NCBI RefSeq assembly: GCF_023703085.1
Contig: NZ_JAMQJY010000001.1
Location: forward strand, 806,001 to 870,000
Direction: 5' to 3'
DNA from: Alkalicoccobacillus plakortidis
Lineage (GTDB): Bacteria > Bacillota > Bacilli > Bacillales > Bacillaceae_D
Length of the DNA: 64,000 bases
In this document: in pieces, positions 16,965-26,901 of the stretch
How positions within the stretch are numbered: the stretch's first letter is position 1
Layout: each line of letters starts with the position of its first letter
Program-made: the position numbers and the translations under genes
Notes under the pieces: generated by a model
The model's input: the letters and a program-made list of their open reading frames with translations, nothing else
What the model was told of the DNA's origin: nothing
Database searches by the model: none

Positions 16965-18427
16965 GTTAACCTTCCTCTGATCGCCTCTTCAGCGACTTCT
17001 TTATCATCAAAATGGTGCTTTACTCCGGCGATATCTTGATAGGTTTCATGTCCTTTACCAGCAATTAGAACAACATCACCTTCTTCGGCCTCTTCAATCG
17101 CACGGTAGATTGCCTGTTTTCGGTCAAGAATCGTTTCATAATTATCAGCCAAAAGGCCGCTTGTCATATCCTTTAAAATCAATTCAGGATCTTCTGACCT
17201 TGGATTATCTGATGTGAAAATAGCTCGATCAGCTTGTTTTACAGCAATCTCCGCCATAACTGGTCGTTTGCTTGCATCACGATCACCACCACAACCAACA
17301 ACAACAGTTACCTGTCCATTCGTCAATTCAGATACTGTATCAAGCACGTTTTTTAAACTATCCGCTGTGTGAGCATAATCCACTATGACTGAGAAAGGTT
17401 GACCACATTGAACCGGTTCAAATCGCCCTGCAATGCCTTGCACTCGCTCAATACTTTCCTTAACTTGTTCTAACTCTAAACCGGATGCAATAGCCGCGGC
17501 CACTGCTGCTAGAGCATTATACACACTAAACAAACCAACTAGTTTAAAGCTTACGGTTGTTTCTTCACCGAAGGCTTCCAAAACAAATGTTGTACCCTCT
17601 GGTGTAGATTTAATATCCTTCGCTCGAACATCAGCCGATTTACGGATACCGTATGTAACTATTTCAGCTGTCGTAAGCTGAGCAAGGCGTGGTCCAGATA
17701 AATCATCAATGTTAATGACGGCCTTTTTTCCTTCATAGGTATTACCAAGTTGAGAGAATAACAAACTCTTTGCAAATAAGTATTTTTCCATTGTTTCATG
17801 ATAATCAAGATGATCAGGTGTTAGATTGGTGAAAACCGCGATGTCAAAATCACATCCCCTTACACGACCATGATGCAAGGCATGAGAAGAGACCTCCATA
17901 ACAGCTGTATCCACACCAGCTTGATTCATGTTGTTAAACGTCTGTTGTAGAACCAATGATTCAGGTGTTGTATTTGCTGTATCAAAAAATTGATCATCAA
18001 TTTTTGTGTACATCGTTCCAATTAACCCTGTTTTTTGATCTGCATCCCGAAGAATTTGATCAAGAATATGAGTTGTTGAGGTTTTTCCATTTGTACCGGT
18101 TACTCCGATTAATTGTAGTTTCTTTGTTGGTTCATCATAGAAATGACTAGCAATTCGCGCCATTGCCCGCTTTGCATCATCTACTAAAATTAATGGAACT
18201 GAGACGTCAAGAGACCGCTCAGCAATGATTGCGGCGGCTCCTTGTTCTATTGCTTTATCAGCAAAATCATGACCATCAACTGTGTATCCTTTTATACAAA
18301 TAAAGAGTGATCCACTAGTCACATTTCTTGAATCCATCTCTACATGTTGTATTTGTATTTGTTTCTGCTCAGGCGTTAGTTCACTTGTCGTGCGCAGCGG
18401 CCGGAGCAGCTCTTCTAATATCATCAT
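16961..18427 (-). CDS. murE: MurE, UDP-MurNAc-dipeptide:meso-diaminopimelate ligase
   Basis: Adds the third stem-peptide residue. About 488 residues with VGV-type P-loop GVTGTNGKTSTT, TTPESLVLQ, DYHETMEKYL and the SDNPRSEDP motif; DNPR is the signature of meso-diaminopimelate rather than lysine ligases. ATG at 18427 with GAGAGGG upstream is preferred to an in-frame GTG 21 bp earlier. It lies 70 bp downstream of spoVD. Confidence 0.95.
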   Translation of the reverse strand: MMILEELLRPLRTTSELTPEQKQIQIQHVEMDSRNVTSGSLFICIKGYTVDGHDFADKAIEQGAAAIIAERSLDVSVPLILVDDAKRAMARIASHFYDEPTKKLQLIGVTGTNGKTSTTHILDQILRDADQKTGLIGTMYTKIDDQFFDTANTTPESLVLQQTFNNMNQAGVDTAVMEVSSHALHHGRVRGCDFDIAVFTNLTPDHLDYHETMEKYLFAKSLLFSQLGNTYEGKKAVINIDDLSGPRLAQLTTAEIVTYGIRKSADVRAKDIKSTPEGTTFVLEAFGEETTVSFKLVGLFSVYNALAAVAAAIASGLELEQVKESIERVQGIAGRFEPVQCGQPFSVIVDYAHTADSLKNVLDTVSELTNGQVTVVVGCGGDRDASKRPVMAEIAVKQADRAIFTSDNPRSEDPELILKDMTSGLLADNYETILDRKQAIYRAIEEAEEGDVVLIAGKGHETYQDIAGVKHHFDDKEVAEEAIRGRLT

Positions 18428-18518
18428 TGTTAAAACCCTCTCATTCACTGCGATAAGCTGTCATATTTTCAATCAAGCATTCTTGTATACCCACTCACGA
18501 AAACATACAAACTATATT

Positions 18519-20453
18519 TTAGTCGTTTGTTTCTGATTTGTCACCCATGTATATTCTGACTGTTGAGCCAGCTGCTACTTTACTCCCAGGTTCAGGAGAT
18601 TGTGTGATCACAACTTCCCCTTCTCCAGCAGCGTCAAGCTTTAGCTCCATGTAGCCTTCATGGATCTCTCTTCTCGTGCGCCCAACCAAATCCGGGACTT
18701 CCATAATGGGTTCGTCGTTCCATGATACTTTTTTCTCAACTTGATCTGTTCTTTTTTCTACACCCATTGCAGCTAGACTATCACCAATGATATTTCCTAC
18801 AATCGGTGCTGCAACAATGCCACCAAACTGTAAGGTGTCTTTTGGATTATCTACAGCTACATACACAACGATTTCTGGATCATCAGCTGGGGCAAATCCA
18901 ATAAATGAGACAATATGATTATTTTCAAGATACTTCCCGTCTTTTGCTTTTTGAGCTGTACCTGTTTTACCACCGACCCGATACCCATCAACAAATGCCC
19001 CTTTTCCTGTTCCAAGGGCCACAACGGTTTCAAGCGCATCTCGTACTTTTTTTGATGTCTCTTCAGAAATAACTTGTCGTTTCATATAAGGTGATTGCTG
19101 TTTGACAACCGAGCCTGACTCGGGGTCAACCCATTCCTTCGCGATAAATGGTTTATACAGATAGCCGCCATTAACAGCTGCAGACACGGCCGTTACCTGC
19201 TGGAGCGGTGTCACTGCCACCCCTTGGCCAAACGCCGTTGTAGCTTGTTCAAGCGGACCAACACGATCTCGGTTAAATAAGATTCCTGTGCCTTCACCCT
19301 GTAAATCAATGCCGGTTTTAGAGCCAAACCCAAAATCCTCAATGTAATCAAATAAAAGGTCCTTACCTAGTCGTTCACCTAACGTGACAAAGCCGGGGTT
19401 ACAGGAATTTTGTACAACTTCTAAAAACGTTTGTTGTCCATGCCCACCTTTTTTCCAACAGCGTAATCGATGTCCAGACACTTCAATATAACCTGGATCA
19501 TAAAATTGATCATGCTCTAGGTCAACTTTTCCTTCTTCAAGAGCAGCGGCTAATGTAATGATTTTAAAAGTAGACCCTGGCTCATATTGCATCCAAACTG
19601 GTTTATTTTGATTATATATATCAGCTGATACTTCTTGAAAGTTCTCTGGATTATAATCTGGTCTACTGCTCATGGCAAGAATTTCACCTGTTTTAGGATT
19701 CATAGCAATCGCCATCGCCCCATCAGGATTATAGGTCGCCTCAGCAATATCAAGTTCTCTTTCCATAATCGTTTGTACACGGCTATCAACCGTTAACCTC
19801 ATATCCAATCCGTTTACAGGTGCTTGATATTCATCAGCAAGATTAGGCATGCGACTGTTTTTTGCGGTCGAAAAAAAAGATACATGCCCCTGCTCACCTT
19901 TTAGCTCTTCGTCATAATACAATTCAAGCCCCGTTAGTCCTTGATTATCAATACCAGCAAAACCTAATACATGAGAGAGATAACTTCCATGTGGGTAGTG
20001 CCGCTTACTATCCTCTGCAATAAATACACCGGGTAATCGTAAACTTCTAATCTCACTTGCCTTTTCCTTGCTAATTTTTTGGCCTTCAGGTCGCAGCCAT
20101 ACTCTTGATTCAGATTTCGTTAACTGTTCAAGCGCACTGCTTTTGTCCATTTCAAGAATAGCCGCTAACTTCTCTGCACTTTGCTCAGGATCCTCAATTT
20201 GTCTCGGTACAACCAAAACAGAAGGTGCACTAACATTCGTGGCTAATACCTCATCATTTCGATCGCGAATTTCTCCCCTTTTGGGTTCAAACGGAATCAC
20301 TCGACTCCACGAATCCATAGCTAGCTGAGTTAATTCTTCTCCTTTTACAAATTGAACATATCCAAGCCTACCAGCAATGATAAGAAAAACAGCCAGTCCA
20401 ATTATTAAAATCGCAATGAGTCGTTTCCTCACTGTCGTTTGAGATACTCTCAT
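18519..20453 (-). CDS. spoVD: SpoVD, sporulation class B penicillin-binding protein
   Basis: Transpeptidase needed for spore cortex, partner of SpoVE. 644 residues: short N-terminus, one membrane segment (about 11-32), PBP dimerisation domain, and transpeptidase domain with SxxK at Ser284 (EPGSTFK), SxN (QNSCNPGF) and GKTGTAQ; one PASTA domain at the C-terminus (about 580-640), typical of SpoVD. ATG with GGGAG upstream. It shares the operon with pbpB 87 bp upstream. Confidence 0.95.
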   Translation of the reverse strand: MRVSQTTVRKRLIAILIIGLAVFLIIAGRLGYVQFVKGEELTQLAMDSWSRVIPFEPKRGEIRDRNDEVLATNVSAPSVLVVPRQIEDPEQSAEKLAAILEMDKSSALEQLTKSESRVWLRPEGQKISKEKASEIRSLRLPGVFIAEDSKRHYPHGSYLSHVLGFAGIDNQGLTGLELYYDEELKGEQGHVSFFSTAKNSRMPNLADEYQAPVNGLDMRLTVDSRVQTIMERELDIAEATYNPDGAMAIAMNPKTGEILAMSSRPDYNPENFQEVSADIYNQNKPVWMQYEPGSTFKIITLAAALEEGKVDLEHDQFYDPGYIEVSGHRLRCWKKGGHGQQTFLEVVQNSCNPGFVTLGERLGKDLLFDYIEDFGFGSKTGIDLQGEGTGILFNRDRVGPLEQATTAFGQGVAVTPLQQVTAVSAAVNGGYLYKPFIAKEWVDPESGSVVKQQSPYMKRQVISEETSKKVRDALETVVALGTGKGAFVDGYRVGGKTGTAQKAKDGKYLENNHIVSFIGFAPADDPEIVVYVAVDNPKDTLQFGGIVAAPIVGNIIGDSLAAMGVEKRTDQVEKKVSWNDEPIMEVPDLVGRTRREIHEGYMELKLDAAGEGEVVITQSPEPGSKVAAGSTVRIYMGDKSETND

Positions 20454-20540
20454 GTTAACTCCCTCCGATTCTCTTGCTTTGAAACAAGCTTATGCTTGTA
20501 TCAGCTTATGAATCAGAGACAGTTAAAAGAACTCATTCGA

Positions 20541-22749
20541 TTAATTTGATACGTCTCGATCTGTTTCCACATCTAGATCAAGCTCTTCCTGTGACTCGTC
20601 CTCAGGATGATCTTCATCTGATTGCACATCTTCCTCACTGGAGAACTCTGCTTGAATTGAATCGCCTTCTTGCACTTGTTCACCTGCACTTGGAGCTTGA
20701 TGATTCAAAAATCCATTTCCTTCTGAATCAAGCTTTACTCCTAAAACAGCAGCAACCTTTAAGACATCACGAGTTGACCATCCAGTCATATCTGGCATTT
20801 GATAAGGTCCCTCATCTGAATAGAGAACCACTTTTTCTCCCTCTAACAAACCAACGCCTGACTGAGGCTGCTGTGCACTTACGTTCTCTCCGTCTCCAAG
20901 AGTAATGACCTGCAAACCATTTGATTCTAAATCACTAACGGCCTGCTCAACCGACTCACCCTGTAAATCCTCCATCTTATATCCTGCCGCTGTTTCTTCT
21001 TTCACTTCTTCAACGGTTGGAGCAATGTTTAAATAATCTAAGCTACGTTGCATAATTGTATTAAAGATTAAGGCAACAGGTTCGCTACCAATTTCCAGAT
21101 CATCCAGCTGTGGCCGCTCTACAGCAACATATACCATAACCTTAGGATCATCCTCTGGAGCCATACCCATAAATGAAAACAAGTTATTCCCATGACCAGT
21201 CATATATCCTGGTGCATCTTCATTTAATACTTGAGCCGTGCCTGTTTTTCCTGCGATATCAAATCCTGCAATTTGATATGCATTACCAGTCCCTTCTGGC
21301 TCACTGACAACTTCTCCTAATAATTTGCGAACTTCTGCCGCTGTCTCTTTAGAAATTGGCTGACCAACCTCAGTCGGTTCATTTTGCTCGATGACAGTTC
21401 CCGAATCATGATCCGTAATTCGATCAATAATATATGGCTTCATCATCTTTCCATCATTAGCAATCGCCGTTGCAGCTTGAACAATTTGAATCGGTGTTAC
21501 TGCAGAACCTTGTCCAAAAGAGGTAGTTGCTGCATCAGATCGACCATTTTGCGCAATCTGGCTATCTGTCTCGTTAGGAAGGTCAATACCCGTTTTATCG
21601 TAAAAACCAAATTTATCCCAGTAATCATATAATTTATCTGGTCCGAGTTTCTCTAGTGCCAATATCATCATCGCCACGTTAGATGAACGCAGAAAACCCT
21701 CTCTAAAGGAGATCGTGCCCCAAGCCTCCTTTTTTATGATCACTAATTTCATATTCAGAGTCTACTTGATAGCTACCAGATTTATATTTTTCCTCTGAAT
21801 TCCAGACACCTTCTTCAATTGCCGATGCCACTGTAAACATCTTCATCGTCGAACCAGGTTCAAAACGATCTGATACCGCATAATTTGTATAGTTTTCAAC
21901 TGATTCATATTCATTTGGATTAAAGCTTGGACGATTACTCATGGCAAGAATCTGTCCTGTTTTAGGGTCTGCTACAATTGCCGTCATTTTTTTAGGTGAA
22001 TATTCCTCGTCCACCTTTGACATCACTTGCTCTAAAGCCACCTGAATATTGGAGTCTAATGTCAAAAATACATCATCACCATCTTTTGCAGGTGTGATTG
22101 TATTATTTGGATTTGGTAGTGGAATGCCTTTATGGTCACTATCATATTGAATCGATCCGTTTTCAGGACTTAACAAGTCGTCTAAACTTCTCTCTAACCC
22201 CATTCTAGCAACGGCCATATCACGTTCGGTATAGCCTATGATATGAGACGCATACATTTGTTTAGGGTAATATCTGCGAGGTTGCTTCGTAAAATGAATG
22301 CCATCTAACTCAAGTTCCTTAATCTCAGTCATCTTCTCATAGGATAGATTCCTCGCCCCTGATCCCAGTTCAACCTGGAACTTATCCTGTTCCAACATAC
22401 GCTTTAGCTCAGACGTTTCAAGATCAATTAATGGAGCTAACTTCTCAGCTGTCTCTTCCGGATCTCGCACGTGACTAACTTGATCTTCAGATAAAACAGC
22501 ATATACGCTATAGGATTGTAATTCCTCAGCTACGGCGTCACCATTTTTATCATAAATCGTGCCTCTTTTTCCTTCAATGACTTGGCTTTTTTGCCATCTT
22601 TGTTCTGCTATGGCTGATAAATCTTGTCCTTTCACTTCTTTTGCAGCTTGTATATAAGCAATACGACCGCATAAGACAAGGAACAGAACAAGAAAACAAA
22701 CCAATAACATTAATGCACGTTTGTTCGTGGCAGCTCTTTTGATATCCAT
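20541..22749 (-). CDS. pbpB: PBP2B, division-specific transpeptidase (frameshifted)
   Basis: Essential class B penicillin-binding protein that crosslinks septal wall. The N-terminal piece has a membrane segment (ALMLLVCFLVLFLVLCGRIA), dimerisation domain and SxxK (EPGSTMK); the C-terminal piece has SSN (FLRSSNVAM), GKTGTAQV, two PASTA domains and a very acidic tail (SEEDVQSDEDHPEDESQEEL). The frames part at 21722: the sense strand has GGAGGCTTGGGGC where GGAGGCTGGGGC restores KKGGWGTISFREG. Since the gene is essential this is probably a sequence error. Start taken at ATG 22749; a GTG 12 bp upstream is possible. Confidence 0.94.
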
Positions 22750-22794
22750 GCTCTCTAACACTCCCTACAATTCAAGTGTAATAGAAAATATTCG

Positions 22795-22827
22795 AAAAAA
22801 AACTAGTTCAACGTATGAACTAGTTTT
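22795..22827 (-). terminator. Hairpin terminator between ftsL and pbpB, overlapping the ftsL stop codon
   Basis: AAAACTAGTTCA (22799-22810) pairs with TGAACTAGTTTT (22816-22827); on the minus strand eight T follow. The ftsL TAG stop lies inside the promoter-side arm, so ribosomes finishing ftsL would cover the stem. It may act as an attenuator for pbpB and downstream genes. Confidence 0.75.
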
Positions 22828-23173
22828 TGTTTACAACTTCTACGTTTTCTGCGTTAAGTTCAAACCCATTTTCTTTCGCGATACTAAACAACCGATCCGG
22901 GTCACTAGCCTCTACCACTTGCAAATTCAAGCCCTCATTAACCTGTGTTTGATTCGTAATCGTTGTTTGGATATCGTGGTTTTGTTTGTTTAAACTATAA
23001 ATCGAAACGTAATTATGTACAACCAATCCTGCTAATACGAGAACGATACCCGCAAGACACAATGCAATTAATTTTTCTCCAAGCGTAATTCTGGCCCTCG
23101 AAGTGCGAATGACCTTTTGAGTTTGTGGTGCTGTATTAGGCTGATGATTCGGTTGAACTTGACGTGCCAGCAT
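22820..23173 (-). CDS. ftsL: FtsL, divisome protein
   Basis: Small bitopic protein of the FtsL-DivIC-DivIB complex. 117 residues: basic Gln/Asn-rich cytoplasmic tail (about 1-30), one membrane segment (about 34-54, LIALCLAGIVLVLAGLVVHN), then a heptad coiled coil (about 57-85) and a short beta tail (FSIAKENGFELN). ATG with AGGGGG upstream. Directly downstream of rsmH, as usual. Confidence 0.95.
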   Translation of the reverse strand: MLARQVQPNHQPNTAPQTQKVIRTSRARITLGEKLIALCLAGIVLVLAGLVVHNYVSIYSLNKQNHDIQTTITNQTQVNEGLNLQVVEASDPDRLFSIAKENGFELNAENVEVVNKN

Positions 23174-23185
23174 AGTTTGACCCCC

Positions 23186-24121
23186 TTAATTTTTCTTTTC
23201 AGCAATACGTAATTTGGCAGAACGAGAACGGTTATTCTCATCCAACTCTATTTCACTAGCGATAACAGGTTTACGTGTAACGATCTCCATCTTTGGTTCG
23301 AACCCTTCTGGAATGACAGGAAGACCACGAGGAAGATCTGGCATTTTTGACCATTCTTTTAACATCTGCTTACAAAGTCGATCTTCTAACGAGTGGAACG
23401 TAATGACACAAAGTCTTCCACCTACATTTAAAAGTTCGTATGAGTCTTGTAACGCTGTTTCAAAAGCACCTAACTCATCATTCACAGCAATCCGAATGGC
23501 TTGAAAAGTTCGTTTAGCAGGATGCCCGCCTTTTCTTCTAGCCGGAGCAGGAATTGCGTCTTTGATCACCTCAACCAGTTGACCTGTCGTTTCTAGCGGC
23601 TGAGTCTCTCTAAACGCTTCAATCTTTCGAGCTATTTGTTTGGCGAATTTTTCCTCTCCGTAGCGAGAAATAGTCGAAAATAGCTTTGCAAATGGCCACT
23701 CGTTAACCACATGATAGGCAGAAAGTTCAGCCTGTTGATTCATCCTCATATCTAAAGGTGCGTCTTGATGGTAACTAAATCCTCTCTCCGCTTCATCAAG
23801 TTGTGGAGAGGAGACACCTAGGTCAAACAAAATCCCATCTACTTTAGTTATATTTAATTGCTCTAGTTCTTCACGCAAATGTCTGAAGTTCGCTTGAATT
23901 AGCGTATAACGTCCTTCATATTTGCCTAATGTCTCATGCGCTGCATTAATTGCTGTCACATCTTGGTCAAATGCATACAAATGGCCGCCATCGGTTAATT
24001 GCTGAACAATTCTCTCGCTATGTCCAGCTCCACCTAATGTACAATCAACATACACACCATCAGGTTTAATATGTAAGCCTTGGACTGATTCTTCTTTTAA
24101 TACTGTAAAATGATTAAACAA
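23186..24121 (-). CDS. rsmH: RsmH (MraW), 16S rRNA C1402 N4-methyltransferase
   Basis: SAM-dependent methyltransferase for C1402 of 16S rRNA. Motifs: [12 protein letters not shown] (SAM site), [34 protein letters not shown] and [10 protein letters not shown]. About 311 residues. TTG at 24121 aligns with the start of B. subtilis RsmH and has AGGTG upstream; a GTG at 24130 is an alternative. Between mraZ and ftsL in the conserved order. Confidence 0.95.
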   Translation of the reverse strand: MFNHFTVLKEESVQGLHIKPDGVYVDCTLGGAGHSERIVQQLTDGGHLYAFDQDVTAINAAHETLGKYEGRYTLIQANFRHLREELEQLNITKVDGILFDLGVSSPQLDEAERGFSYHQDAPLDMRMNQQAELSAYHVVNEWPFAKLFSTISRYGEEKFAKQIARKIEAFRETQPLETTGQLVEVIKDAIPAPARRKGGHPAKRTFQAIRIAVNDELGAFETALQDSYELLNVGGRLCVITFHSLEDRLCKQMLKEWSKMPDLPRGLPVIPEGFEPKMEIVTRKPVIASEIELDENNRSRSAKLRIAEKKN

Positions 24122-24152
24122 CGGGTTCACCTACTCTTTTTTAGCGTGTGTC

Positions 24153-24584
24153 CTAAAGATCAAAGTCTGTTAGATTTTCAGAAATCTCAGCTAAAGACTC
24201 CTCAGATTCACCCACATAGTGTTCCCACATAGATTGACTCCATACTTCCACCCGATTTGATACACCAATGACCACACATTCCTTTTCAATATGAGCATAC
24301 TGACGGAGTGGAGAGGCGAGGTTCACTCTGCCTTGCTTATCTAACTCACATTCTGATGCACCAGAGAAGAAGAAACGAGTAAATGCACGAGCATCTTTTT
24401 TCGTGAAAGGGAGGGTTTTAAGCTGTTCTTCAAGCTTTGTCCATTCTTCGTAAGGGTAAACAAACAAGCATTTATCTAGTCCACGGGTCACAACAAATGA
24501 CTGGCCTAATCCCTCGCGAAATTTCGCTGGAATGATCATGCGGCCTTTTTCATCTACATTATGGCGATACTCCCCCATGAACAT
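24153..24584 (-). CDS. mraZ: MraZ, transcriptional regulator of the dcw operon
   Basis: AbrB-fold DNA-binding protein that forms rings and binds repeats in its own promoter. 143 residues with two MraZ repeats, each with the DxKGR signature ([15 protein letters not shown] and [17 protein letters not shown]). ATG at 24584 (MFMGEYRHN) matches family starts; upstream in-frame codons run into the operator region. First gene of the cluster ending at murD. Confidence 0.96.
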   Translation of the reverse strand: MFMGEYRHNVDEKGRMIIPAKFREGLGQSFVVTRGLDKCLFVYPYEEWTKLEEQLKTLPFTKKDARAFTRFFFSGASECELDKQGRVNLASPLRQYAHIEKECVVIGVSNRVEVWSQSMWEHYVGESEESLAEISENLTDFDL

Positions 24585-24600
24585 ATGCTCGTCTCTCTCC

Positions 24601-24668
24601 CCACTTACTAACAATAACTTACCACAACCCCCCACTTTTCACCACTACCTTTTCGTAACTTTCTCCAC
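24601..24668 (-). promoter_or_regulatory. MraZ operator: GTGG direct repeats at 10-bp spacing
   Basis: On the minus strand GTGG occurs at 24645-24642, 24635-24632 and 24625-24622, exactly 10 bp apart, with further copies at 24604-24601 (21 bp on) and 24668-24665 (23 bp before). E. coli MraZ binds TGGGN repeats separated by 5 nt, that is the same 10-bp period. The repeats lie 17 to 84 bp upstream of the mraZ start. Confidence 0.7.
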
Positions 24669-24677
24669 AAAACAAAA

Positions 24678-24706
24678 AAAATCCTGCCTAGGGCAGAATT
24701 TTTTTC
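24678..24706 (-). terminator. bshC terminator
   Basis: ATTCTGCCC/GGCAGGAT stem on the minus strand followed by eight T, 30 bp after the bshC stop. It isolates mraZ from bshC. Confidence 0.8.
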
Positions 24707-24735
24707 GTTTTTATTTAAATATTGTTCAAAACTCA

Positions 24736-26364
24736 TTAGAGAAAGAGTAGCTTAGGGACACCGTTCAAAGCCAATGGCTGTTGAAATATTTGTTTTAACC
24801 CACTTTGTCCCACAATGTTTAATAAAATGATGGGATGTAAGATTCGCTCTTGTGGTGAGCCTAATGGTTTCATCCAAAATACCGCATGATCAAATTGACT
24901 AATCGTTGTTTTGTGGGTGTCAAGAATATGACGATTCATGCGAGACTCTAAAAATTGAATCTGTTTCATAATTAAGGCCACATTCTTTTCACTCATGGAA
25001 TAAAGTGTTGGATCCATTTTCTCTGCAAGCTGACGCAAAGGCTGATGAATATGATCAACATTTTCTTTAACTTGACTTACAACTTCGTCAATTGGAAAAG
25101 AATGCTGCTCTTTAATCCAGTTTTGTTTCAATCGTTCGCTGTCTCCCTCAAGAAATGATTGATAGGATATTCCAGTTTCTTCAACCCACTTTTTCACAGA
25201 CCTCGGAATAATTGTTACTTGAAGTCTTGGTATCAAAGGTGGCATATTCCAACCAAATTGATTAAAAGCAGGTTTTAATGTTCCCCAGTATGCAAGTTCA
25301 CCCGGACCAGGAATAAAAGCTAAAACAGGAAGCACCCATTCTTGCATTAAAGGTCTACTAACAACATTATTACTAAAACGCTCTGGTTGTTCTTCTACCA
25401 ATGAAAGCAGCTCCTGCTTTGAAAACGATACTTCTTGGTTGCGGCTTGTAAATAAACCGTCCTCGTAATCAAGTCGCACACGTTTCTGATCAACCGTTAT
25501 AAACAGATGTGCATTTTCTTCCTCTGTTAAGATTGGCGCATTATAACCTAACTCAACTAGCTGAGTTACACCCTTTTGTTGATTTGCTTGTAGCTCCTCA
25601 ACATGTAAGATCATCTCTTTGAAAAAATCCGTTTCCAATCGACGCAATTCAGGATGGTTTGCATCAACAAAAATCAACCCTTCTTGTAAAAACAGCTCGT
25701 TCATTAATTGAATAAAAAAGTCTGTATACGTTTGACAGGCACTTGCTGTTTGTCTGATTTTTTCAATTAAATCACAAGTGAAATCTGTTTCGGGCAACTC
25801 TTCAAATACACCATCTAGCCAATGAAAAAGCTCTTCATGCGGAAGTTGCTTTAACGATGCTGAGGACTGTGTATCTTCATCTTGTATTGGATGCTTCCGC
25901 CATGTGCCTTGCTTCTCTCGATAAACAAATCGAATTTCTTCAAAATCATGATCTTCTCCAGCTACCCAAAAAACAGGCACAACAGGAACATTTAATTCCT
26001 TTTCCTGTTGTTTAGCAGCAATCAGAACAGTTAAAGCCTTATATAAGGTAAATAAAGGTCCTGTAAGAAGACCCGCTTGTTGTCCACCTACTATAACCAG
26101 TGATTCTTTTTGACGCAGTTTAGCAATACTCGCTAGTGCAGCTTCTGGTTTATGTAAGTTCTTATGAGTACTCAGAAGATGCGTTACTAATTTTTCTCTT
26201 CTTGTGGCATCAAATGCACGATTTGACAATTCATCTGCTCTTTTTACAAGCCAATCAGCTGATTCATATGTATAATCAAACAGTCCATTTAGCTCTGTTC
26301 GTTGATTGAGATAATCACGATAAAATCCGGCAGGAGGGTCTAGATGTATTTCATTAAGCTCCAT
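24736..26364 (-). CDS. bshC: BshC, bacillithiol synthase (cysteine-adding enzyme)
   Basis: Adds cysteine to GlcN-malate in the last step of bacillithiol synthesis. 542 residues, normal length. It has a Rossmann-like core with VIVGGQQAGLLTGPLFTLYK (about 91-110), VFWVAGEDHDFEEI (about 131-144), FIPGPGELAYWG and a coiled-coil segment toward the C-terminus. Formerly yllA; its place just upstream of mraZ is conserved in Bacillus. The ATG has AGGAAGGG upstream. Confidence 0.94.
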   Translation of the reverse strand: MELNEIHLDPPAGFYRDYLNQRTELNGLFDYTYESADWLVKRADELSNRAFDATRREKLVTHLLSTHKNLHKPEAALASIAKLRQKESLVIVGGQQAGLLTGPLFTLYKALTVLIAAKQQEKELNVPVVPVFWVAGEDHDFEEIRFVYREKQGTWRKHPIQDEDTQSSASLKQLPHEELFHWLDGVFEELPETDFTCDLIEKIRQTASACQTYTDFFIQLMNELFLQEGLIFVDANHPELRRLETDFFKEMILHVEELQANQQKGVTQLVELGYNAPILTEEENAHLFITVDQKRVRLDYEDGLFTSRNQEVSFSKQELLSLVEEQPERFSNNVVSRPLMQEWVLPVLAFIPGPGELAYWGTLKPAFNQFGWNMPPLIPRLQVTIIPRSVKKWVEETGISYQSFLEGDSERLKQNWIKEQHSFPIDEVVSQVKENVDHIHQPLRQLAEKMDPTLYSMSEKNVALIMKQIQFLESRMNRHILDTHKTTISQFDHAVFWMKPLGSPQERILHPIILLNIVGQSGLKQIFQQPLALNGVPKLLFL

Positions 26365-26478
26365 ATAAGACGAATCCCTTCCTTAGTTAGAATCAACATT
26401 AAAGTACATTTTCTACTCACGTATAATTAGACTTTCTTATCATAGCAAAAGTACGTTCTAATACCAAACAGAACGAAC

Positions 26479-26868
26479 TCACACAAAAGAAAAGATACTC
26501 TTTAATAATCCATAACCACTAAGTACTATGTAAATAACGACAAAAATCAGGAAATTCAGCCTCCAAATACCCTTAAATAATTTTGATGCATAGAAATCGT
26601 CCATAACGTTCCAATAGATAATTGTAAAGGTGAAAGCCACCGCAAAAAAAAGTGCAAATACAAGCCAAACGGAAGTTGGTGCCCACAATTGTTGCAGAAT
26701 ATAATAAACGGCAGCCATAAATAAAACAGCCGAACAATCGCTTGCCAGTTTAATTGATTTACGCTTTTGTTTTGTGATTTTTACTGTTGTGATATAGATC
26801 AAATACCACCCTAAAGCAGGGATGGTTACTACCGTTGCAATAAAAGCAGCTACTGTACTTGTTACCAT
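26479..26868 (-). CDS. DUF3397 family membrane protein
   Basis: A protein of about 129 residues with four predicted membrane segments (about 5-24, 43-60, 70-90, 105-127) and a short basic cytosolic loop KITKQKRKSIK. Usually found next to panE/bshC in Bacillus; function not known. ATG at 26868 with GAGGTGA upstream is preferred to the first in-frame codon. It follows panE by about 30 bp and is likely cotranscribed. Confidence 0.8.
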   Translation of the reverse strand: MVTSTVAAFIATVVTIPALGWYLIYITTVKITKQKRKSIKLASDCSAVLFMAAVYYILQQLWAPTSVWLVFALFFAVAFTFTIIYWNVMDDFYASKLFKGIWRLNFLIFVVIYIVLSGYGLLKSIFSFV

Positions 26869-26901
26869 AATACATTCACCTCGGTCCATTTTCTAAAACG
26901 A

